DNA of 7,989 nt from DATKDP01 sp035546335 (GTDB taxonomy: Bacteria > Acidobacteriota > Thermoanaerobaculia > Gp7-AA8), in the NCBI GenBank assembly GCA_035546335.1, contig DATKDP010000145.1, forward strand, positions 1-7,989, written 5' to 3'. The position numbers were made by a program, and so were the translations under genes. Under the pieces are notes generated by a model. It was not told the origin of the DNA and searched no databases. It saw nothing but the letters and a program-made list of their open reading frames with translations. Below, piece after piece: positions 1-5,808 of this stretch. Each line of letters begins with the position of its first letter. The stretch's first letter is position 1.

Positions 1-354
1 TGCGTCCGGCTCCAGACCGATCTCGTAGATACCTGGGCGGACCGGCTCATCCGCCGAGAACACCTGCTCTCCCGCGGCGCCGTCGAGGACGATCGCCACG
101 GTTCCGTCGACGAGTGGCGAGAAGTCTGAAAGTCTCGTGACGTGGGTGTGCGCGGTCGCGGTTCGTCCCGCGATGAGCGGCTCGACTTCGGGGAAGACTT
201 CGAAAAGCCTGCCCCACGCCGTCACCGTCCAGTTTCCCGCGGCCGAAGCCTCGGGAGCCTCGTCTGGCTCGCCGCAACCGGCGAGCCCGACGAGCGCAAG
301 CGTCAGCAGGAGCGGCGCGACGCGCCACCGATCAATGGTCATGACCGTGATCAT
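1..354 (-). CDS. Efflux RND transporter periplasmic adaptor (CusB/CzcB-like lipoprotein), 5' part only
   Basis: This is the N-terminal part of a membrane-fusion adaptor, which would bridge an inner-membrane RND pump and the TolC-like channel encoded two genes upstream. The frame is open to the window edge, so about 118 residues are visible. An N-terminal hydrophobic segment ends in the lipobox LVGLAGC, predicting a lipid-anchored periplasmic protein. The mature start (WTVTAWGRLFEVFPEVEPL, then AGRTATAHTHVTRLSDFSPL and DGTVAIVLDG) resembles the N-terminal domain of CusB-type adaptors of metal efflux systems. Two in-frame ATGs are possible, at 354 and 342. The one at 354 has a GAGG nine bases upstream, and the one at 342 lies 13 bases after a GGAG; 354 is preferred weakly. 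Either start overlaps the end of the preceding His-rich lipoprotein gene, by 23 or 11 bases, suggesting translational coupling. The family is fairly sure; the metal specificity is inferred from the neighbours. Confidence 0.8.
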   Translation of the reverse strand, partial: MITVMTIDRWRVAPLLLTLALVGLAGCGEPDEAPEASAAGNWTVTAWGRLFEVFPEVEPLIAGRTATAHTHVTRLSDFSPLVDGTVAIVLDGAAGEQVFSADEPVRPGIYEIGLEPDA

Positions 355-628
355 TCTCCGGGGCCTCGTCATGCGCGTACTCCTCTCCGTCTTCGTGCAT
401 GTGCTCTTCGCCGCCGTGCATATGCGTTTCCTGCTGGGCAGTGTCCTCGGCGCTCAGCTCTTCCGTGCTGACGTCTTCCGGATAGGCGGGCTCATAGGCG
501 ACCTCGCCGGTCTCAGCCGGTGCTGGTGCGGTGGACTCTGCTTCCGGTTCAGCACCGCCGCAACCGAAAGCCAGCAGGGCGAGGACCAAAGAGAGGGTGA
601 CTACAGATGTGCGGACCGTGATGTTCAT
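332..628 (-). CDS. Small His/acidic-rich lipoprotein in metal-efflux operon
   Basis: A 98-residue protein of no family I recognise. Residues 1-22 form a signal peptide ending in LALLAFGC, a somewhat atypical lipobox with Ala at -3 and Phe at -2, so Cys23 would be lipidated. The mature part is very acidic. Its last 31 residues hold eight histidines in HMH, HMH and HGHDH clusters among Glu and Asp, a composition typical of cation-binding tails. It sits between the TolC-like and adaptor genes and overlaps the adaptor start, so a role as periplasmic metal buffer or metallochaperone for the pump is an inference. An upstream ATG at 664 overlaps the TolC stop as ATGA, but it would put about 12 polar residues before the signal peptide. 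The ATG at 628 has a near-perfect AAGGAGATG ribosome binding site and is preferred. It could instead be a non-specific metal sponge or a regulator of the system. Confidence 0.8.
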   Translation of the reverse strand: MNITVRTSVVTLSLVLALLAFGCGGAEPEAESTAPAPAETGEVAYEPAYPEDVSTEELSAEDTAQQETHMHGGEEHMHEDGEEYAHDEAPENDHGHDH

Positions 629-633
629 GGATT

Positions 634-642
634 CATCTCCTT
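634..642 (-). promoter_or_regulatory. Strong ribosome binding site for the His-rich lipoprotein
   Basis: Read on the minus strand this is AAGGAGATG, with eight bases between its GGAG and the ATG at 628. It decides the start in favour of 628 over the ATG at 664, which overlaps the TolC-family stop codon and has no such site. Confidence 0.65.
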
Positions 643-660
643 TTGTCGTCATCGTTCGTT

Positions 661-1860
661 TCATTCGATCAACATGGGTGGTTTGGCGTCGCCCGGTCCC
701 TGAAATCGCTGCAGATCACGCAGGGCGGCGAGCGCCGCGTCGCTCAGCTCGAGCAGGGTGAGCTCCGCTTCGGTCGCCGAGCGCAGCGTTTCGAGGAACT
801 CAGTCACCGTCGCTTCCCCGGCGAGGAATGCTGCCTCGGCGCCGCGGAGCATCCGATCGTTCTCGGCGGACGTGAGCTCGAGACGCGCGATCGAACTTGC
901 GAGGCTCGTGTAGCGAGCGACGGCGGCCTCGCGATGCGCACCGATCTCGCGCTGCACGTGCTCGAGTTTCGCCGCGGCGGCACGGAGGCGCGCGTCGGCG
1001 ATCAACGTCTCCGCCTGATTTCGCCGGAAGAGCGGGATCGACCATCTCAGCCCGAGGAGCGGTCCGTCGAGCGACTCGCCGCCATCCTGCTGACGCTGCC
1101 AGCCGCCCATCAGCTCGGGCGAACGGATGAAACGACGGGCGGCATTGCGCGCCGCGCGCGCCGCCGCGAGCTCGGCTTCGGCGGCGAAGACGAGCGGATG
1201 CGGATCGTTCAGTTTCTGGTGGGCGGAAAGCTCCGGCAGCACCGGCCGCGCATCACCCGCGATCCGCGGGTTCCAGCTCATGATTCGGGCACGGGCCTCG
1301 GCTTCATCGGCAGTTGCGAGCGCCAGGCGTGCCGCGAGACTGTGTGCGGCGAGCTGGAGCAGGTGCGCTTCGAGACCAGATGTCTCGCCGCGCTTGGCGC
1401 GGACCTGCCCCCGGCGGGCGAGGGCATCGATCCGTTCGAGTTGCGCACCGAGCCGCCCCTCGCGTGCCGCGGCGATGGCCCACTGTGCATAGATCTCCCG
1501 CATCTCGAGCCGGAGCGACAGAATCGCCTGCGCCAGTGTTGCCTCCGCGCTGCGCACCCGATGTTCGGCCGCTTTGATCTCGAGGCCGCGGCTCGCGTCC
1601 GGAAGCTGCCACGAGAGCATGAGGTCAGTCTGCGATGCGGGCCCGGGATCCTCTCGGACGACCTCGAGAGCCGGATTCTCGAATGCCGACACGTCGACGT
1701 GGGACGCGCGGGCGATCGCGAGATCCTCGGCTGCCTGGACAACCGCCGGATGATCCGGCCCGAGAACCGACAGAAACTCGGATTCAGTGACGACTGTTTG
1801 TGCTCCGGCCGGTGCGGCCGTGACGACCAGCAGCGCGCCGGCCATGACGTGACGAAGCAT
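661..1860 (-). CDS. TolC-family outer-membrane efflux protein (CzcC/CusC-like)
   Basis: Outer-membrane channel component of a tripartite efflux system, exporting substrate from the RND pump and adaptor across the outer membrane. The product has 399 residues, usual for CzcC-type proteins. Residues 1-20 are a signal peptide ending in AGA before Q21. There is no lipobox, so it is probably not lipidated, unlike CusC. The internal duplication of the OEP family is visible. Each half has a strand-forming segment (NPALEVVRE to LMLSWQLPD near 62-88, and ELMGGWQRQ to LLGLRWSIPLF near 250-280) followed by long Ala/Glu/Arg-rich helices that would form the periplasmic tunnel. Start 1860 has AGGAG eight bases upstream. 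It follows the small His-rich gene by 57 bases and precedes the lipoprotein by 32, consistent with one operon. Family assignment is secure; metal as substrate is inferred from the flanking His-rich proteins and CusB-like adaptor. Confidence 0.88.
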   Translation of the reverse strand: MLRHVMAGALLVVTAAPAGAQTVVTESEFLSVLGPDHPAVVQAAEDLAIARASHVDVSAFENPALEVVREDPGPASQTDLMLSWQLPDASRGLEIKAAEHRVRSAEATLAQAILSLRLEMREIYAQWAIAAAREGRLGAQLERIDALARRGQVRAKRGETSGLEAHLLQLAAHSLAARLALATADEAEARARIMSWNPRIAGDARPVLPELSAHQKLNDPHPLVFAAEAELAAARAARNAARRFIRSPELMGGWQRQQDGGESLDGPLLGLRWSIPLFRRNQAETLIADARLRAAAAKLEHVQREIGAHREAAVARYTSLASSIARLELTSAENDRMLRGAEAAFLAGEATVTEFLETLRSATEAELTLLELSDAALAALRDLQRFQGPGDAKPPMLIE

Positions 1861-1917
1861 TGGATGCGCTCCTCTCCGGACGAGTGAGAAGGGTGAGGCC
1901 CTGTCGACGGCTGGAGA

Positions 1918-2286
1918 TCAGATCAGGAGCGTACAGAGAGTGTGGAGGAGTGAACCGGATGGTGGGATGATGCGCGGGGGCACCCATGCGGCAGAGGTGA
2001 CGACCAGGTCACTCGCGGGGAACGATGATCCGCCGATCGTCGCGACCGCGACGAAAGCGCTTTGCTCGAGCACACGCCGTTCCAGGACGATTTCATGGAG
2101 CTGATCGGCGGACGCCGGGGGCGAATGATGGTGTCTCTCCTCGAGTGCGCTCTCACCGTCGTGCGATTTCCCGTCATGATCGTGATGCTCGACGAGCAGA
2201 TGGACACCGATCGCAAACGAAGCGATCCCCGGCACCATCCAGATGGCGACAAGCGCGACGGCGACGGCACGAAGACCGCGACTCAC
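1918..2286 (-). CDS. Small His-rich membrane/periplasmic protein heading the efflux operon
   Basis: A 122-residue protein without a family name I can give. Residues 5-32 are hydrophobic (VAVALVAIWMVPGIASFAIG), acting as a signal anchor or uncleaved signal. They are followed by a His/Asp/Glu-rich segment, about residues 29-54, with EHHDHDG and RHHHS, likely to bind metal in the periplasm. The C-terminus (PPSGSLLHTLCTLLI) is again hydrophobic. As first gene before a CzcC-like channel it occupies the position of czcI in czcICBA operons. That is an analogy of place and His content, not demonstrated homology. The start is uncertain. The frame opens right after a TGA with a TTG at 2310, whereas GTG at 2286 has GGAAGA nine bases upstream and leaves a compact signal segment, so GTG is chosen. 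A metal-sensing or accessory role is speculative. Confidence 0.6.
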   Translation of the reverse strand: MSRGLRAVAVALVAIWMVPGIASFAIGVHLLVEHHDHDGKSHDGESALEERHHHSPPASADQLHEIVLERRVLEQSAFVAVATIGGSSFPASDLVVTSAAWVPPRIIPPSGSLLHTLCTLLI

Positions 2287-2293
2287 GCGCCGG

Positions 2294-2323
2294 ATTCTTC
2301 CAGATCGCAATCACCAACGTCAA
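2294..2323 (-). promoter_or_regulatory. Candidate sigma70-like promoter of the efflux operon
   Basis: On the minus strand TTGACG (2323-2318) is followed after 18 bases by AAGAAT (2299-2294), five and four matches to the -35 and -10 consensus. Transcription would start only one or two bases before the GTG at 2286, implying a leaderless message or a different start. It is the best promoter-like pair before the operon, but it is weak and could be chance. Confidence 0.25.
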
Positions 2324-2355
2324 ATCGGCACATCGCTGCCACAATGCTCCATGGG

Positions 2356-2373
2356 GAAGTTAGGGAAGTTAGG
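2356..2373. repeat. Perfect tandem 9-bp repeat upstream of the efflux operon
   Basis: GAAGTTAGG occurs twice back to back (2356-2364 and 2365-2373). AGTTAG of the second copy (2367-2372) also pairs with CTAACT at 2389-2394, giving a 6-bp inverted repeat around a 16-base loop. It lies 70-90 bases upstream of the operon start, where an operator could be, but it may equally be part of the dispersed repeat that follows at 2401-2434. Confidence 0.5.
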
Positions 2374-2400
2374 ATCAGAGCCAGAATTCTAACTGAAAGC

Positions 2401-2434
2401 TGAAACGGGGTCAGGCCCGTGCTGTTCGGTTTCA
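2401..2434. repeat. Palindromic short dispersed repeat, copy 1
   Basis: TGAAAC at 2401-2406 and GTTTCA at 2429-2434 form perfect outer arms, with ACGGG and CCCGT as inner arms. The core 2408-2433 aligns with 5333-5357 in the same orientation, at about 21 of 26 positions including GGG, CAGGCCC, TTCG and TTTC. Two copies on either side of the large kinase gene suggest a genome-wide intergenic element. No transposase is present in the window. The core GGGTCAGGCCC reminds me of palindromes near REP-associated transposases, from memory only. Confidence 0.5.
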
Positions 2435-2593
2435 TTACAACGCAAAGTTTTTGCCCGCAAAGGTCGTCGCGGCCTGCGCCTTGTCGGAGGTGAGAACGGC
2501 AGGGGTGCAGCCGGTTTCCTGGACTCGGCGCGACGGCGCGTGATGCGCGGTCCGAGCCGGCCTGATTTGCTCCGACCGGCTCGAGACTCCCCG
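2435..2593. other. Gap downstream of the large kinase: in-frame tail, no confident gene
   Basis: No independent gene is supported here. On the minus strand the frame of the kinase continues for 52 codons after its TGA (2594-2596) to a TAA at 2435-2437. The end of this stretch (AVLTSDKAQAATTFAGKNFA) looks protein-like, while the first half is Arg-rich and does not. It may be the remnant 3' end of another gene or chance in GC-rich DNA. Confidence 0.35.
2553..2583 (-). terminator. Possible hairpin terminator after the large kinase gene
   Basis: CGAGCCGG (2553-2560) and CCGGCTCG (2576-2583) form a perfect 8-bp GC-rich stem around a 15-base loop, starting 10 bases beyond the kinase stop. There is no T-run on the minus strand after it, so it is not a classical intrinsic terminator. 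It could stabilise the 3' end of the message instead. Confidence 0.35.
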
Positions 2594-5275
2594 TCACATA
2601 CCGGCGATCTTCCGGAAGCGCGGGTTGTCGTGGAGCGGGTTGAAGTTCGGGTCGACGCGCAGCCATGCCGGCGTCATCGGGTGCGGCACCTGCAGGAGGC
2701 GCTGCAGCATGTCGACTGCAGCATCTTCGTTGCCGAGACGGACCTGGGCTACGGCCAGAGCCTCGAGCGTCCAGCCCCGGTAGAGCCGGCGTCCGGCGCG
2801 GATGTCCCGCTGCTCAGCTGCGAGCTGGAGCGCATGAGAGGCGACGCGCTCCGCTTCGGCGGTGTCACCGAGAACGGAGAGCACGCGGGCAAGCGACGCG
2901 TGAAGCAGCGCGTTCTGCGGCGACTGCGCTATCAGACTTGCATACTCGTCGCGTGCGATCGTGGCGTACTTCCGCGCCTGTGCAATGTCGCCGCGGAGCC
3001 AGTATTCCGACGAGAGCGCGTCTCCCCACCGTCCCCTGTTGTCGCCGAAGGAAGCGGGGGGCAGTCTCACCAGCAACTCTCTCTGGGCGTCGGTCAGAAT
3101 CCAGGTCGCAGAAGGGTAGAGACTGAACACAGGCCCGAATGCCCGCGGCGCGATGGACTCCGGAAGTCTCGAGACGGAGGCATGCGCAGCGGCGACGTTG
3201 CCTTGCGCCATGTTCGCCCAGACGGTTTCGAACAGCAGGTAGTCGTTTCCGGGATTGATCGTCAGCCCGTGCTCCGCTTCGCGCAGCGCCTCCCGCGGTC
3301 GCCTCAGGACCATGTAACCGGCCGCCAGCTGCGACTGGAGCTTCCACGACCTCGGGTCGAGAGTGGCGGCGCGATGGAGCTTCGCAAGCGCCTCTTCGTA
3401 TTCGCCCGTCTGCTCCAGGAGCATGCCGAGGTAGGCGAGGAGACTCGCGTCATCGGGGAACAGCTCGACCGCACGCCGGAGGATCTGGAGCGCTTTCTGT
3501 TCGTCGTTCGCTACGGCGCTGTAGTAGGCGGCGAGTGCTCCGTGAGACTCCGGAAGGTGCGGGGCCAGAGTGATCGCATGCTCGGCAGCTTCCCGGATCG
3601 GGGCGATGTCCTCTCCCGGCTCGTAGATGGCCATCGATGTCGAGGCTACCCGCGCCCAGGCCAGCCCGAACTGCGGGTCGATCGCCACGGCCTCCTCATA
3701 GAACCCCAGCGCCCGCCGCAGGACCGCCGGCCCCCATCCGCCGGCCTCGGCCTCGGCCCCCTCGAGGTACGCATCCCAGGCCGCGAGGTTCGAGGTGGGC
3801 TGCTCGTTCAACCGCTTGTGCTGCGTCCCCGCGAGCGCGACCTGCAGGGTCCGCGCGACTTCTCTCGCGATCGCGCCCTGGATTTCGAAGACACCCGAGC
3901 GATCGAGTTCGTAGACGTGCTGCCACCGCGTCACCGGAGTGCCTCCTGCGCGCACTTCCACAAGCTCCGGAGACAACTGGAGCCGGCTCGCGGTTCCTTC
4001 TTTCTGCCACCGGATCGTGGCGGTCAGCAGGTACTCGACACCGAGCTCTTCTGCGATCTGTTGCGGGGTTTTCTTTGCGCCGCGGTACGTGCTCGAGCTC
4101 GCACGCGCGATGACGGCCAGGCCCTGCATGGCGGCGAGCTTTCCCCGAATCTCGTCGGCCATTCCTTCACCGAGATAGTCGCCGGCCTCTCCTCCTGCTG
4201 TCTCAAACGGAAGGACTGCGATTCGCTTCTCGCCCCGGACCGGCTCGGCCGCAGCTCTCTGTGCCGGTGCAGCGGAGCGGTCGACGCCCTTCACCAGCCA
4301 TAGCGCCACCATCCCGACGATGCTCAGGACCGCGAGCGCCACCACGACGCCCCAACGCCTTCGAAAAGCATCGGCGCGCCGATGTGTCAATTGTGGCGCG
4401 GCGAGCGTTCCCATGCTGCCCCGCGGCATGCGCAACAGCTGCGCTCGCAGCTCCGATGCGCTCTGGGTCCTGAGGTCGCGCTGCTTCTCGAGCGTTGCGA
4501 GGATCACCTGGTCGAGCGCCGGCGGGATCTCGGGGTTCACATTCGACGGCGCAGAAGGCGGACGGTTCAGGATCTCATCGAAGGTCGCTGCGGGCGTTGC
4601 GCCGCGGAACGGCGGTGCGCCCGTGGCCATCTCGTAGAGCACCGCTCCGAGCGAGAAGAGATCCGAGCGCGCGTCGACCGGCTCTCCCTTCGCCTGTTCC
4701 GGCGACATGTAGGCGATCGTTCCCATGGTGGTGCCGGGCGTGGTCAGCTCCTCTGGCATCGCACAGGTCGGAGTGTCTGGCCCCGACGCGGCCCCGTCCG
4801 TCTCCGGCCGCTCGAGCCGCGCCAGGCCGAAGTCGAGCAGTTTGGCGGCGCCGCGACTCGTCACGAACAGATTCGCCGGCTTCAGATCGCGATGAACGAT
4901 TCCTGCGCCGTGTGCGGCCGCGAGCGCATCCGCGATCTCCGCACCCAGCTTCACGATCGTCTCGAGAGCCAGGGGCCTGCCCGCGATTGCATCCTTCAGA
5001 CTGGTCCCTTCGAGCTTCTCCATCACGATGAAGGGACGACCCTCGTGTTCGCCGATGTCGTAGATCGTGCAGATGTGCGGATGGTTCAGCGCCGACGCCG
5101 CTTCCGCCTCACGACGGAACCGCTGCAGAGCCGTCCGGTCGCCGATCCCGTCGGGGAGAAACTTCAGCGCCACGCGCCGCCGCAGACGAGTGTCCTCTGC
5201 CTCGTAGACGACGCCCATTCCGCCGCTGCCGAGCTTCGAGATCACGCGGTAATGCGAGACCGTGCGGCCGATCAT
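2594..5275 (-). CDS. Transmembrane Ser/Thr protein kinase with TolB/FlgO-like segment and C-terminal TPRs
   Basis: An 893-residue Hanks-type kinase. The N-terminal cytoplasmic domain is complete: glycine loop GSGGMG at 16-21, catalytic Lys38 in ALKFLP, HRDLKPAN at 128-135, DFGLA at 148-152, SPE at 191-193 and DARSDLFSLG at 201-210, so it should be active. One membrane helix lies near 309-328 (WGVVVALAVLSIVGMVALWL). Next, about 350-430, comes KRIAVLPFET with YLGEGMADEI and LGVEYLLTATI, a pattern known from TolB/FlgO-like segments of such kinases and of cyclases. From about 515 to the end are TPR-type helices (for example EEAVAIDPQFGLAWARVAS, YLGMLLEQTGEYEEALAKL), ending in a DPNFNPLHDNPRF motif. 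Sensing by the extracytoplasmic TPR part is inferred. The frame is open to 5389, but the extra 38 residues are translated repeat DNA, and the usual start of this family (MIG..VSHYRV) falls at 5275. No clear ribosome binding site is seen. Its substrate is unknown. Confidence 0.93.
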   Translation of the reverse strand: MIGRTVSHYRVISKLGSGGMGVVYEAEDTRLRRRVALKFLPDGIGDRTALQRFRREAEAASALNHPHICTIYDIGEHEGRPFIVMEKLEGTSLKDAIAGRPLALETIVKLGAEIADALAAAHGAGIVHRDLKPANLFVTSRGAAKLLDFGLARLERPETDGAASGPDTPTCAMPEELTTPGTTMGTIAYMSPEQAKGEPVDARSDLFSLGAVLYEMATGAPPFRGATPAATFDEILNRPPSAPSNVNPEIPPALDQVILATLEKQRDLRTQSASELRAQLLRMPRGSMGTLAAPQLTHRRADAFRRRWGVVVALAVLSIVGMVALWLVKGVDRSAAPAQRAAAEPVRGEKRIAVLPFETAGGEAGDYLGEGMADEIRGKLAAMQGLAVIARASSSTYRGAKKTPQQIAEELGVEYLLTATIRWQKEGTASRLQLSPELVEVRAGGTPVTRWQHVYELDRSGVFEIQGAIAREVARTLQVALAGTQHKRLNEQPTSNLAAWDAYLEGAEAEAGGWGPAVLRRALGFYEEAVAIDPQFGLAWARVASTSMAIYEPGEDIAPIREAAEHAITLAPHLPESHGALAAYYSAVANDEQKALQILRRAVELFPDDASLLAYLGMLLEQTGEYEEALAKLHRAATLDPRSWKLQSQLAAGYMVLRRPREALREAEHGLTINPGNDYLLFETVWANMAQGNVAAAHASVSRLPESIAPRAFGPVFSLYPSATWILTDAQRELLVRLPPASFGDNRGRWGDALSSEYWLRGDIAQARKYATIARDEYASLIAQSPQNALLHASLARVLSVLGDTAEAERVASHALQLAAEQRDIRAGRRLYRGWTLEALAVAQVRLGNEDAAVDMLQRLLQVPHPMTPAWLRVDPNFNPLHDNPRFRKIAGM

Positions 5276-5307
5276 GGCTTTTGTTGCATCGTACCAGCCG
5301 GACCTGA

Positions 5308-5338
5308 GAAGAAGAAGGGCCAAGAAGAAGAAGGGCCA
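5308..5338. repeat. Tandem repeat GAAGAAGAAGGGCCA x2
   Basis: The 15-base unit occurs at 5308-5322 and 5324-5338, separated by one A. It ends only 33 bases upstream of the kinase start and abuts dispersed-repeat copy 2. On the minus (transcribed) strand it is a pyrimidine tract in the likely leader of the kinase message. Confidence 0.7.
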
Positions 5339-5357
5339 GGCCCATGTTTTTCGTTTC
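5333..5357. repeat. Short dispersed repeat, copy 2
   Basis: The sequence starting GGGCCAGGCCCATG matches 2408-2433 at about 21 of 26 positions with one gap. The outer palindromic arms of copy 1 are not kept, so this copy is more decayed or fused to the tandem repeat beside it. Confidence 0.5.
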
Positions 5358-5381
5358 GCACGGCTCTCACCGGGAAGTGGT

Positions 5382-5403
5382 GATGACAAAGCGAGCTGTC
5401 ATC
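5382..5403. repeat. Perfect 7-bp inverted repeat
   Basis: GATGACA (5382-5388) and TGTCATC (5397-5403) flank the 8-base loop AAGCGAGC. It lies 107 bases upstream of the kinase start. It could be a protein-binding palindrome or an RNA hairpin. GTCATCCTGA at 5398-5407 also mirrors TCGGGATGAC at 5672-5681 (9 of 10 paired), so it may instead be one end of a repeat element. Confidence 0.45.
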
Positions 5404-5610
5404 CTGACGCTGGAGCCGCATGGGCGGTGCGTGTGGCCGGGCGTTCTCGGACACGGCAGGTACGACGCTTTCCGTGGTGGCCTGGTCAACCTCATTGTGT
5501 TGGGGGTCTGGCTGGTGACTGCAACTCATCGCGTTCGGCTTGACCAAGTGGCCCGTGCCTGAGACGCGGCCTTTAACCAGCCAATTCAATGCCCGCTGAG
5601 TACGTACCTT

Positions 5611-5681
5611 GGGAGATCCCTCCGCTCGCGGAGCCTGGCCTGAGCGAGCGCACCGAGTCGAACGGGCTCGGTCGGGATGAC
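5611..5681. repeat. Palindromic intergenic repeat unit (GTCATCCCGA...GAGGGATCTCCC type)
   Basis: Read on the minus strand it begins GTCATCCCGACCGAG and ends GAGGGATCTCCC, resembling a repeat type common between genes in many GC-rich environmental bacteria (general knowledge, not checked). Two perfect stems are visible: CTCCGC/GCGGAG (5620-5633, 2-base loop) and ACCGAG/CTCGGT (5652-5672, 9-base loop). It lies downstream of the DUF3597 gene and could also affect transcript ends. Confidence 0.5.
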
Positions 5682-5808
5682 GGGCTGGTTGATTTCCGCT
5701 CCACTGGCGAAGCGAAGCGGCGCCATCACGGCTCGATGACGCTCTCTCCGCGTTTTCCTGGTTTTCGGCAACAGCCTGTTTGGGTGGCGGTTACAGCGTC
5801 CTCGTTCG

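Larger units (their letters stand above)
5276..5808. other. Repeat-rich gap between DUF3597 gene and kinase gene
   Basis: About 530 bases with no ORF that reads like a protein. They hold a tandem purine-rich repeat (5308-5338), a short dispersed repeat copy (5333-5357), a perfect hairpin (5382-5403) and a palindromic repeat unit (5611-5681). Apart from these I see nothing clear in 5404-5610 or 5682-5808. The kinase promoter should lie here but no convincing -35/-10 pair stands out. Confidence 0.6.

Noticed and set aside
629..664. ATG at 664 overlapping the TolC stop (ATGA) as start of the lipoprotein
   Set aside because: It adds about 12 polar residues in front of a typical lipoprotein signal peptide and has no strong ribosome binding site, unlike the ATG at 628.
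643..1887. 414-codon plus-strand open frame
   Set aside because: It is antisense to the TolC-family gene, whose product has a signal peptide and family structure. The plus product is Arg-rich without any recognisable domain.
2401..2434. Palindrome as a terminator of the kinase
   Set aside because: It lies about 160 bases after the stop, has no T-run and matches a second locus upstream of the same gene, so a dispersed repeat explains it better.
2283..2666. 127-codon minus-strand open frame across the gap downstream of the kinase
   Set aside because: It overlaps the kinase 3' end in another frame, spans the repeats and shows no domain; composition is random-like.
2540..4303. 587-codon plus-strand open frame
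   Set aside because: Antisense shadow of the kinase TPR region, produced by GC-rich third positions; low-complexity Arg/Pro/Gly composition.
5276..5320. Promoter pair TTCTTC / TACGAT with 17-base spacing before the kinase
   Set aside because: The -35 box matches consensus at only two positions and falls in a TTC repeat that offers such hexamers at many offsets.
4382..5383. 333-codon plus-strand open frame
   Set aside because: Antisense to the kinase catalytic domain, which shows every conserved motif on the minus strand.
5276..5389. Upstream start of the kinase at 5389, which would add an N-terminal hydrophobic segment (WAWPFFFLALLLL)
   Set aside because: The extra residues are the translation of the tandem and dispersed repeats, and related kinases begin at the MIG..VSHYRV position; the apparent membrane helix is an artefact of the pyrimidine tract.
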